The translations under genes were made by a program, and so were the position numbers. From positions 1 to 64,000 of the forward strand of contig CANNZV010002489.1 in the NCBI GenBank assembly GCA_947561585.1: a stretch of 64,000 nucleotides of DNA. Direction: 5' to 3'. The notes under the pieces were generated by a model, which was given only the letters and a program-made list of their open reading frames with translations, was not told the origin of the DNA and searched no databases. Below, one piece after another: positions 11,183 through 22,400 of the stretch (position 1 is the stretch's first letter; each line of letters starts with the position of its first letter). This DNA is from Caprella mutica (taxonomy: Eukaryota > Arthropoda > Malacostraca > Amphipoda > Caprellidae).

Positions 11183-12034
11183 CCAGTTAAAATAAAAGCC
11201 AATTAATTGCATAAGTATGCGGGGACAAAATGCGAACGCCACGCGAGACTCACAGGAGGTTTCTCGTGTGGGTCACATTTCCTTGAGTAAACAAAGTTAA
11301 TTAACTTTTTGCAATTTTGTTTACATATTCTTGTTCACGAATATCATTTACTTCCTATTGCTCAATAAAAGTAATACATTTAATGTATAAGTGAGCATAT
11401 AGGTAAGTGATATAGTTATGAATAAATTACGCCTTTACTAATGTGAACCGTACGTGGTCGCCACCTGTGGGTCACACTTATATTACTGGAGTGTGATTAG
11501 CGTATTCTAATAGTATTCTCATGGTATAATATTAAAATGCACACTTCAGATACATAAATCTTTTAGATTTTTGTAACATTAAATCTTAGTGACATGAAAC
11601 CGTTAATATAGTTCACTGTATCCGCAAGTTTGTCTTACTGCACACATCAGGATTGTTTAATGACCTGTCAGGGGGGTTCGGGTAATAAGTATGCCTATTT
11701 GTGATGTTCTATCTAAAAAAGGCCAAATGTACCTTCCCAGACGGACCAGACCCACAAACATAACCTAACCTATCGGAAATTAACTTAATTGCGCTAGCTA
11801 ATTCTCGAAAACGAAGAGTTTTCAAAACAAATGGTTTTCCTGAAAAAGTCTTAAATTGGCTTCTTTAACCTACCTACTGTTAGTGACAAATTATCAAAAA
11901 TACTGAAAAAGATATAAATGCTTAAATAAACGTGACCCATACGAGAAACCTCCTGCGAGTCGCACGTATGACGTGGTGTTCGCATTTTCTTCCCGTGTGT
12001 TACTCATTAATTGGCTTTAAGTTTTAACAGTCAC
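11183..12034. mobile_element. DNA element with ~90-bp terminal inverted repeats
   Basis: The left end (cagttaaaataaaagccaat, then gcggggacaaaatgcgaac, then caggaggtttctcgtgtggg) is matched in inverted form at the right end (cccatacgagaaacctcctg, gtgttcgcattttcttcccg, attggctttaagttttaaca). Arms match for roughly 90 bp with several substitutions. The interior (about 670 bp) has no convincing open frame, so this looks like a non-autonomous element. No target duplication was resolved. Confidence 0.65.
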
Positions 12035-14280
12035 TATATTTATAACATGTTTTGAATATATTGTAGTTACCTACATATAGCAAGATCATTAACTAAATCA
12101 GTCAATAGTCATCTAGTAACTAGGTAGAAAAATGATTAATTAAAACTATGCTTAAACACCTGAATAGCAAAAAGTAGGTACCTAGTACCTAGTTAGAATT
12201 ATAACAAAGTGAATTTATTAACTAACTTTAAACTAAAAAGTAGGTAGGTTCTTATCTTCTTATTAACAGTCAGAATAACATGAACGATAAAACGCTAAGC
12301 TAATTGATTTGGGGCGTTAGTTTTATTATAATAAACTACATAGCCAATAATAAGATACTAATCATCACAAATTTTCTAGCAATTCACGGTTACCATAGAT
12401 ATAAAATAGTTATATTAGTTAGCAAGGACAGTCTTATCCTATCCAATACCTTCCACGATTTTATTGACCTTGAATAACTATTATTTACCAGCTGCTAGTT
12501 ACCTAGTTAGGAATAACTTTTTTTAAACCACTTTACAAAATGACCTTAGATCTAGCCTACCTGCCTTTTTCATTATTTAAAAATATAGCATTTACTATCA
12601 TACTTACCTTTATAAACTATTAAGTAAAAACGTCTCTCAAAAGATATAACCAATACACCAATGTGAGAAACTACTAAAACCAACCTATGATAAGAACACC
12701 ATGACAACTAACTATTTGAAACTAGATTAAATACACCTTAAACAAGATGAAAATTTACAGCTCATTGTGTAGTTTTAACCATCTGGTGGTAAGAATTGAC
12801 ACCAATTATTAATCAATTTCACAAACAACTATTTATAGTATTCTTTAACAAATAGTAATTACAATAAACTTTCTTCTTAGTTCATAGTTGATGACATTTT
12901 CCACTCAATTCATGTAGTTACATTTTCGTATTAAAATATTGTTGTAGCTATATAAGTTCAGTTGATGCATTGCTGTGACCTTGAACAGAGAGCACGCGGT
13001 CTTGTTGCCTAGACTCTAAGACTCCTAGAGTGTAGTAATATATTAAATGTAATACATTATTATGTGTCAAAAACTACCATTCTTATAGCTTTAAAATTAT
13101 AAAAAAAATTATTTAAACTGTCTTTTTAATAAGTACGACTTAATTTATATTATGCAACACTAAGATTACATTGCAAAGCAAAAATAATATCTTTTTGTAT
13201 CAGCAATAAATTAGTATGTGTTCAAAATCATCCTTTAATTTGTTGTCAATTTGAGTATTTTTAGAAATTTTCATAGATTTATAAATTAGTACGCTTTCGT
13301 TTAATATAATGCAACACTATGATGATATTGCAAAGAGATAAGAACATCTTTTTGCAGCAGCCTCCCCTCAAAACTTTGCACCATTTTATTCGTTTTCTAC
13401 AATACTTAATGGGTTACTGTTGATTTATTCTTTTACGTATATTAGAGAATTGGTGTGAAAATTTTATTCAAAGCTCTGCATTTAAATAATAAAGTAAAAA
13501 ATATTTTAATAATTTAATAGTCATATCTATTCTATAGTAGAGCGGTGTCTGTCCGTGTGTCACAAGTTAATTAAGAAACGCATATTAAAAGGAAAAACTA
13601 ATAATTTGTGGTCATGGCTACGGGTCACACTTTTAATAATAATTTTAAAATATTATAGTTTGGACTATGGAGAGTAAAAATTATTCCAATATTAAGTATT
13701 GGAGATAATTTATTCTGTGAGAACAATTTTGTATGCCATGCATTTATCTCTTGATGTAATTTTTTTCTTTTTTCCCAAAAAATATTATTTCTCTAATAAT
13801 TTTAGTAGAAGCTACAAAAACTATGGTTGGTTGCGCAGAATTAAAAAAAAATAACGCGTGAAATTTAACTCCTTACATATTCAAACTTTATTGTTATACG
13901 TATGCCAGTTGTGTCAATAAAACAATATGTTTTGTTTGTTATTGCTTAATAAGAAAAAAATGATCAAGCATGAATCAAAATAGCTTCCCTATATATATAA
14001 AATGCAAAGAAGCTAATCAACTGCTTGAAGCAGACAATCGTGAAGCTCGTCCATTTTTCTAGAGAAAATTGTGATTGGTGACGGGGCAGCATTTTTCCTC
14101 ACTGGAAGAGCAAATAGCCAAACTTCAGAAATTTTGCCCGTTAAACATCCTCCTGAAAAATTTCTCTGTGGATTGGAATATGTGGAAACGGCTCTATTGC
14201 AGGACCGATTTTTACGACAACAATCTTAATGAAGTTGAAAATCTAGATGTGATAAACTAAAAAATAATACCTTAATTTAC
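12035..14280. other. AT-rich intergenic region, no gene seen
   Basis: More than 2 kb without a plausible coding exon. A gtgtgtcac...gggtcacac pair near 13555-13630 resembles motifs of the 11183-12034 element and may be another fragment. Direct near-repeats ttaatataatgcaacacta occur near 13145 and 13300. Confidence 0.5.
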
Positions 14281-14284
14281 AATA

Positions 14285-14480
14285 ACTGTGGTGGTTTCAA
14301 GACGGAGCCCAAACTCGTACATCGTTATAGAAAGTTCGCGTCGTGGCTCTTAATCATAATATATTTGAGGGGCCTCGCAAGATCACCGGACTTAACATTA
14401 TTCGATCTTTTTTATGGGGTACATAAAGAATAAAGTATACGCTACTGCACTGGAAGCCATAAACATAATTTTACACTTTG
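14285..14480 (+). pseudogene. mariner-like transposase C-terminal relic
   Basis: In shifting plus-strand frames one reads FQDGAQTRTSL and then SPDLTLFDLFYG followed by VHKE. This is the pattern of the IS630/Tc1/mariner DDE transposase from the second catalytic Asp region (QDGAxxH) to the ..SPDL.P.DFF.WG.lK motif. The third position after QDGA is Gln rather than Pro/Thr, and stops and frame changes intervene, so it is dead. Confidence 0.6.
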
Positions 14481-15202
14481 CACAACCATATATTTTTGGT
14501 AGCATATACTAGAATTTACAGTGTAAAAATATTGTTTGAAGAAAGAGAGTTATATATTTACCATCAAATGATTAATGCTTGGCACACAAAACAGTTTTTA
14601 CGGAATAAAAATAAAGAAAGAAGGTCACTTGTTTCTTGGTCATTTGATCCCCGTACCATTAGATTCCCGGTCATTTGATTCCCAGTCATATTTTCGTTTT
14701 TACACCTAGTATTCACTTATTGTTAGTCTATATATTAATTACATAACATATAATAATAGTCGATTATTCTTTTTTAAAGAAACTAAATTAATTATAAGGG
14801 TTAATTATGATTATTAATTATTCGAATAAGTAACAATAAATGCTCTCAAATTAACATGCTGGCAAAGTCAGGCAAACAAAAAATATTCAATGGTAAAATC
14901 AAATGTACAGGCATACCCCACTCTTATTACAACTCGCACTTATGTCAAGTCATGCATGTAAATAACATGTCTCGTAATTATTTCTCCTGGTATAGAAACT
15001 ATAATCGAGGAGTAACTTTTTAACAATTTTTTCGGTAGTTTTCAGTTAAGCTGTTTTCGCCGTAACTATTACAAACATTATTATCATGCAGGTGGGTAGA
15101 GACAAATATAATTTTATGGAAAATAATATGGAAAATAATTAATGTATACTATTTACCAAAAAATTATTTTGAATCAATGTCATCTGCATGATCTGGATCA
15201 TA

Positions 15203-16564
15203 CAGTGTGTTTCAACATTTTGATATTTTTCAGTGGCTTTTATTCATAGTTATACTGACGAAAAAAAAATAATAATACACCAAAATGTTCAGGAAAAGTG
15301 GATTTTTGATGATTAATAACAAGAAATACATATTATAGAAGGTGCTGGAAGTGGCCTCCATTTTGCCGCACACAGAGATTCGCCCGCTTCAAAACATTAA
15401 GTGACTCTGAAGGACATTCTCGCGATGTTCTTCTGAAAATCTAATCACACCATTGATAAATTCGTCCACTCTAGTTGGTTTTGCAGAATAAACTTCTTTT
15501 TTGAGCTAAGACCCAATAATAAAAATCCAAAGGATTCAAATCTGGAGACTGCGCTGGCCAAACAATCTGTGTCCCACGGCTGATGACTCTGACTCCAAAC
15601 TTGTTCAACAAGAATTATTTGGCGGCAGTGGTGAAATGGGCAGGAGCACCGTCCCGCATCCACCATAAACCTTGTCTTGTAGCACATGAACGGAAGGTGG
15701 GCCAAACATTTTCTTGTAGCAACTTATGGTAGCGGTCTCTATTCACTATCTTGCGTCTTCCATTTTCATCCATGAAGGCATGAACGAATGGCACTTTACC
15801 GTTAACAATAGCAGCAAAAAAGAATAACCTTCTCATCATTTCTAATGTTAGATTCGACAATCACATTGGGACTAGTAAGAGACCAAGTACCATCATTCTT
15901 CCTGTGGGGGCATTGATTCAGTCAAAAAAAATTCATCGGTCCAGATAACTTTCAACACAAATGTTTCCGGATCTGGCTGATCCAAGAGCCACCGGCAGAA
16001 TTTGAGTCGCTGTTCCTTGTGGACTTCTGTTATTGGATGCACAGCCATATCAAGATAGAACCGCATGTGAAGGTCTTTCTAAGGATTCTCCAATAAGTAG
16101 TTGAAGAAATGTCGAAAATTAAGAGGCGCTGATTTCCTGACTGAGCTTCTTGATTTCTTGTCTTCGACTTTTTCTGCCGTTCTCATTGTGGGACCTTATG
16201 ATTTCTTCTTTCGAAAAATTCTTCCATTCTGGTCGAAATACAGATTTATTCTTGTAAAATATAACAATTTGAACTGTTCTCTTGCTCTTCTAGATATCTT
16301 GTACTCTTGTAGAAGAATGTCCTTCTTTCAGAAGAACATCGCGAGAATGTCCTTCAGAGTGTAGCACTTAATGTTTTGAAGCGGGCGAATCTCTGTGCAG
16401 AAAAATGGAGGCCACTTCCAGCACCTTCTATAATATATATTTCTTGCTATTAATCATTAAAAATCCACTCTTCCTGAACATTTTGGTGTATTATTATTAT
16501 TTTTTCCTTAGTATAACTATTAATAAAAGCCACTGAAAAATATCAAAAATGTTGAAATGCACTG
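15203..16564. mobile_element. Tc1/mariner-type element with ~240-bp terminal inverted repeats, TA target site
   Basis: The left end reads TA-cagtgtgtttcaacatttt and the right end aaaatgttgaaatgcactg-TA, so the element (1362 bp) is flanked by the TA dinucleotide typical of the superfamily. Inversion continues inward for about 240 bp: ccaaaatgttcaggaaaagt against tcctgaacattttggtgtat, agaaggtgctggaagtggcc against its complement, and gcgggcgaatctctgtg. The interior carries a broken minus-strand transposase. Long arms of this kind are unusual compared with short-TIR mariners. Confidence 0.85.
15480..15930 (-). pseudogene. broken IS630/mariner-family transposase
   Basis: In one minus frame (15860-15618) the peptide includes GKVPFVHAFMDENG, YHKLLQENVWPTF and LWWMRDGAPAHF, the last holding a catalytic Asp and the (D)GAPAH motif of IS630-type DDE transposases. 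The continuation PAQSPDLNPLDFYYW with the next conserved Asp is in a different frame near 15545-15510. A frame change between the motifs and the absence of a full N-terminal DNA-binding domain show that the gene is non-functional. Confidence 0.8.
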
Positions 16565-16965
16565 TACATATGTTTGTAATAGTTTCAGCGATGAACCAAT
16601 CAAAAACTGGTTAATATATGCAATAAGATGTTTTCTTACTATAGTTGGTAAGTGTAAATTGTTTGTAAATAGGAATGATTTATTTGTTGCGGTAATCAGT
16701 TCTATAGCTGTTTGAATTTTTTACTTTTTTATATTATATAAATATATAAAATTTATTTTAAAAATAGTAGATATCATTTGTTTCACAAGTTTTATTCATT
16801 ATTCTAATAGTAGATGTCAATTTTTACAAAAAAAAATAAATTATTCTACGCTAAGAGCGCGAAGAAAAAAATATGACTGGGAATCAAATGGCCAGAGACC
16901 AATTGACCGGGAATCAATTAGTACGGGGATCAAATGACGGGGGATCGATTGACTACCAAAAAATA

Positions 16966-18330
16966 TATTGAACTGTCCAAAAAAATATAATGTTTTACAT
17001 TACTTTTACAAATATACAAATAATAAAAATATACAAATAAATCAAATATACAAATAAATTAAACATACAAATATTTAATATCCCAATATGCTATTCATTA
17101 AAATTCAACTTTTAATTACAATTTTCAAACAATCTTAATAAATCTTTTGTTTTTTGATTAAAAAGACATTATTTTTTCATTAAAAACACTTAATTAAATT
17201 AATTTTAAAAATATATTTGAGACACATCGAACTATAGAACTCATACAAGCCATATGTCAATCGTAATAAACGATTGGTCGTATGAAGGGTAAAATTCTTA
17301 GTTGAATATTTACCTTTTTCGTGTAAATTACCCCTTAGTCTTATATATAGGAACATACACTATAAACTGTTGCCGGTACATTTACCCCTTTCACACGAAG
17401 TAAAAAGACAAATAGTGTTTGTTGCTAAATGCAGTCCTATCACAATTACTATTAAGAGTCATTAATGGGGGTAGGGAGCGTGACGCTCATTTTAGAAAGG
17501 AAGAGTAGTGACAATGAGTGGGTTAAAGAGTCACCTGTCAGAGTCCTGACTCAGTCCACACTGTGAACACCTCTAGAGTCACTAGGGTAAAGCACCAGTT
17601 ATTAGACAGATTCACTACTTCGATCATACAAAAAAATGTGTTTAATTCAACATATTGAAAATTATTTTAGTTGCTATCATTCAACTAGTTGAGATTTATA
17701 TTTTTTATTATATGATCTAAAATGTGTAACTGTCCGATAACTCGTAACTTACCCCAGTGGAGTAAATCCTAGGACTGTATCATAACATCTTATTCTCTCA
17801 TCATTAAATTTTCCATATAGATCAGTAATTTGTGTTCTTCATTGTTTAATTAACGTCATTTAAAAGAATGGAAATAAATAGAAAGAAAATCTTCCTATTT
17901 TCTGTTTCTTTATTTCTATCATATAGTGAATAAATTAATGTTTGTCTAAAATCAATTCTTCTTCAGAGTATTTTAAATATCATCACCAGTTTAATGTCTA
18001 TTGCTTCAGATTACAACAGATCCATCCATTTAGTATCAATTTCTTTTGAACTAACTATTTTTTATGCAATTAAATAATCAAAACAACTCATTTACGTTTA
18101 TTCTCTTAAATTCCATTTCCAGAACTTCCTAACATTTTCATATACTTTAGTGGTATACCTTTTGCTTTAATAACCGTTAATTGTGACTAACTACATTAAT
18201 GGCAAGAAAAACAGCCATCTGAATTATACTATTCTTACTATAGTTATATAAAATTATAAGTACCTAATTTTGAAATACATCGCTAAAATGGTGAGACAAT
18301 TTTAGATTAGATGTTGTTAGATATTTCTAA
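16966..18330. other. AT-rich intergenic region, no gene seen
   Basis: No supported exon. Short direct repeats (aaatatacaaataa words) occur near 17010-17060. A possible weak inverted motif around 17285 and 17390 (gggtaaa/tttaccc) may be a degraded element. Confidence 0.45.
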
Positions 18331-18340
18331 ATAATTTTGA

Positions 18341-18708
18341 CAAAGATATTATACTACAGTAAGAAACACTATCGGAAATTTCTGTTTTAAAAAGCGCCAT
18401 CTCGATTTGAAAGCAGGAACTAAAGCAACAACAACATTTGGTCAATTTGGTGTTGATCAAAACATTGCACATCAAAAGTAACATTTGAAATATGGAATTA
18501 ATTCGATAATCACAACATCCACATATAGCCTTAATATATATTTATAACTACTGCCTGACTACTGAAACTTTTAATGTATTGATCAAGACCAAATGTCGTT
18601 GTTTCTCTAGTTCCCGCTTTCAAATCCAGATGGCGCCACAACGCACTTTTAAAACACAAATTTGTGAGTGTGGTGTATCCTACTGTAGTATAATATCTTT
18701 GATTTTCA
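18341..18708. mobile_element. foldback element with ~120-bp arms
   Basis: Left arm: caaagatattatactacagt, ctgttttaaaaagcgccatc, gatttgaaagcaggaactaa, caacatttggtc. Right arm is its reverse complement: gaccaaatgtcgttgtttct, agttcccgctttcaaatcca, gatggcgccac, tactgtagtataatatcttt. The arms each contain a GCGCCATCT word. There is no coding capacity; it is a MITE-type element. Confidence 0.7.
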
Positions 18709-18961
18709 TGTTATATGTAGATAACTCAGAGGTGTTATATTAATTAAGTCGAGAAACTTTCAATTTTTCATAAAAATATCTAAACATTAATTATGGAGTA
18801 GGTGCCAGATATGAATTGAATACCTGAGTTAAAATACATCAATGTATTACTATTAGAAAATGCATTAAATTACATTCATTTGGAAAATACAGTGCTCTCT
18901 CCACAATAAATATATTTTAATGTTTTGAGGCTATTTGTTAATAATGAAGTATCGAAAATTG

Positions 18962-19212
18962 GCCCCAGGACAATTGGGCCCAAGAAAATTGGAGCGTTGT
19001 CATTGACGGCAGTATAGGTGACCAGATTCATGGAGCTACTTTTCTATCTGACAGTTTCTTTCAGTCCCTTGTATTTAACTTCCTTCTGACGTCATCAATA
19101 TGGCCTTTGGTTATGAAGCACATGTTATACCCCTACTAAATTAAATATTGTGTCAGCGGTCACAAATATTTATTGGCTCTATTGTCCTGGACCCAATTGT
19201 CCTGGGTTCACG
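18962..19212. mobile_element. short element with ccaggacaattgggcc-type ends
   Basis: The left side has ggccccaggacaattgggcc and the right side ttgtcctggacccaattgtc plus ctggg. Ends are inverted, with internal direct repetition of the caattg motif. A fragment of the gggttttaacgt family (19027-19140, inverted) sits inside. Confidence 0.5.
19027..19140 (-). mobile_element. dispersed repeat, partial inverted copy (gggttttaacgt family)
   Basis: The segments ctttcagtcccttgtattta, acttccttctgacgtcatca and atacccctactaaatt are the reverse complement of the 5' part of copies at 10370 and 57245. Only about 110 bp is preserved. Confidence 0.6.
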
Positions 19213-19413
19213 GTTCAGTAGCACCTATTGAATTATTTCAACCATTTCAACCCTGAAAAAGATGTTTCTAATTGGATCAAATTAATAGTTGGTTGTTATT
19301 TGATACTATTATATATTTATTAATTAATTATAAGTATAAATCTTTCTAACTCTGTTAATTACATTGCCCCTCCCCTCATTACAACCCCCCCCCCCCGGGC
19401 CTCCTCCTCCCAG

Positions 19414-22400
19414 TCAGTGCTCCATCTCTCTCTCTTCGTGCTGCTGGTGTTTGCCCACTCTGGGGAACAGCAACAGGGGGCCCGAGATGGGGGCCCCAAT
19501 GGTGCTTCCTCATTCAGGTAAACACTAATTCTAAGACAGTTTAGCACCTATCCTTATTTTATGTACAGGGTGTTTCGTTTCAGATCCCACAAAATTTGAC
19601 AGTTTGCATAAATAACTTTATCATGAACAACAAATGTCCAAGAAAGGCATCGTTATCGAGATATTAATACCCTGACTCTAAAGAAAAATTAGACCCTGAT
19701 TTTAGGGTAAATTTTGACATGCATAGGGAATGTGACATAAAAACAAACATTGTTTCACGAAAACCTAAATTATCAAAACTGCTTAGTTTTTTAAGATTAG
19801 TTAGTTTATCACTTGCAGCAATCTCTTCGGATGAGATGTCAGATCATAACAGGTAATTAAGTCTGTTATGTTTAATTTTCCACTTATAACTATCTGTTGG
19901 GAACGTAAGAACTTGTGAATATCTAGGTAGGAGTCTTTTAAAACTTAAAGAGTCAGTATTTTTAAAACTAAGCAGTTTTGATGATTTAGGTTTTTGTTAA
20001 ACAATGTTTGTTTTATGTCAAATTCCCTATGTATGTTATCAAAATTACCATAGAATAAGGGTATCAATATCTCTATTAAGCAGCATTTTTGAATATTTTG
20101 TTATTTGTGGAAAAGGTTTTATTTTTGGTTTTTATGCAAGCTGTCAAATTTATCTGATCGGAAGTGTAACACCCTGTATAGTGTATATGGTTTAGTTTGT
20201 AACTAATGTATATACATTGGTGATATTTATTTGTAAATTTTCAACAATTATTGACAATATAAATATTAGTTGTTTGTCTATTCTCTGTTCGGTACTTTTT
20301 ATTCCCTTATTAATATATAGCTAATTTTCCAGAAAACTTATTTTGAATTACATAAATATAAATTCTTTGATCAGCTTTACAGTAATCATTAATTATCAAA
20401 AGAAAGAAGGATACCATTTGAGAATACACCAAGAAAAGAGCATCCTGAATTATGACATGCAGTATTTACAGTATTTACAGTATTTAGAGTTTCTTATCTA
20501 CATAATACAGGGTAACCCAAAATACCATACCGAACTACGAAGAAAAATTATTGTAGATGATAACTCAGATCTGTTAAAATTATGTAATCAAACAATAATT
20601 TAACATTATATTGGGAAATTCCCACGACAAAATGATAGATAGTTGCCCAGTAACTTGTCCCCTAGAGCTTATCAGTTAACTTTTCTAGGTACACTAATCA
20701 TGCAGTAATCATATTTCCAAGCCCCTTTTAAAATGATTTACTAATGTGTTTCTCTCTACAACTCTTCAATGCAGAGGAAGGATGAGACCAATGGATCAGG
20801 TAGCCATGGAGTCTGAGGAAGATGAATATACTTCTAAATCCATTCGTAAAATTAAGGTATATCATTAGGGTTGTGACAGTGTGCTTTTAATATTATAGAT
20901 CCCAAAAATATTATAGTTGGAGAGAATTAAACAGTATATTGAATGAATCTAAGCAAGCGGCATATAGTTTTCAATACCATTTCATGTTGTTTTATCATGA
21001 TTTTCTTAAGATCAATGATTTTAAAAGCATATTGTCACAACCCTATAATCATCGAACAAATGAATCCCATTGCATGATGTACTATGTCCTTATTAGTTCC
21101 AATCATCTGTTGACTGTATTCCGTTCATTGAGTTTGTTACAGAGACTGTTGCTGACTTACCTGACTTACAGGACTGAGGAAGACTACCAGATAAACGACC
21201 ACTGTATTCTGTAGAGTTTATATAAACTTTTCAAAAATGTAATATGACTGATAAACTAAACAGTTAACGTGACTTGAACCATTTCATTGAAGAAAAATGA
21301 AATTATTGTATCAAAACATACGTGTTATACTACTCTATATTCTATACTATATTTAACCGTCAAGTTATTAATTGTGAGATCGAAATGATATTTTATAACA
21401 TGTACAGTAAATGAATTTTATATTAATGGTTAAAGACCTCATAACTGATAGTTAAGAACTTATCAAAGATGTCTTACTTAATTTCTAATTCAAACAGGAA
21501 ATAGTGAGAGGTGACAGTTTCATGCCAATGTCCTCATCTGCAATCAATGCAATGCAGGGAAAACCAGCACCTGTCATCGAACAACGAAAGGGTGAAATAA
21601 AAACGAAAACTGGTACGGGAAACTTTTTAAAAACACCTTCAATGCTAGTTATCAATGATTTATATCTATAATTTTTCTCTGCAGAAAAGAAGAAAAGAAT
21701 AGTTGGAAAATCTCGAAATCTGGATGACTTACCAGAAGACTCTAATTCTTTCGTTTTTCCTTCAACGGAGGAGAAGACAGGAAAAAGTGGCGCGCGTTTA
21801 GATACTTCTACATTGTATAAATCTCAGCCTAAGGTTCCATGGCAGGCAAAACATCATGAACATCATAACCCTCATGAGCATCATAAATCTCATGAGCATC
21901 ATAAACTTTATGAGCATCATAATCCTCATGAACACCACAAACCTAATCATCACGCTTCCAACTACAAGGAACACATAACCTACCTACCTGTACCTGACAA
22001 GAAGAAGAAAAACGCTACCAGTAGATTCTTCACTTTCAACTCTAACAGACAAGCACTGGATGTAAGTCTGAGAAATGAACATCAATGAAATCCTTATATT
22101 GCTATACTCTAACTATAACTCAAAAAACAATGTCGATGTTTTATTTCAGCTTGGTCTGAGTTTCACAGTACCATTTCTGTCAATACCAATGGCATCCCTC
22201 ATCAACATTGGCGAAACAGCAAACCAAGCCCTCTCCCAAGTACTCAATGTCAACTGGCCCAGCATCATAGTGATAGGCATTGGCATTCTCTGTGCCAGCA
22301 TGCTGGTACCTTACTTAGTTAGATGGCTAACTGATGCCTTCGTCTTGAAACAGAACGTCTACTTGAACAACGCATACGGATATTCTGCCCCCAATGGATA

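Larger units (their letters stand above)
14638..16965. mobile_element. outer inverted repeats (tcatttgat-ccc motif) enclosing a mariner copy
   Basis: At 14638-14692 a tract of tcatttgatccccgtacc, attcccggtcatttgattcc and cagtcatatttt appears. At 16868-16955 the inverse appears: aatatgactgggaatcaaat, gaccgggaatcaattagtac, ggggatcaaatgac. The arms are 55-85 bp and 2.2 kb apart. They could be termini of a larger DNA element into which the mariner copy (15203-16564) jumped. Confidence 0.55.

Noticed and set aside
15445..16364. Additional frames overlapping the mariner copy on both strands
   Set aside because: Out-of-frame or antisense shadows of the broken transposase and its inverted repeats.
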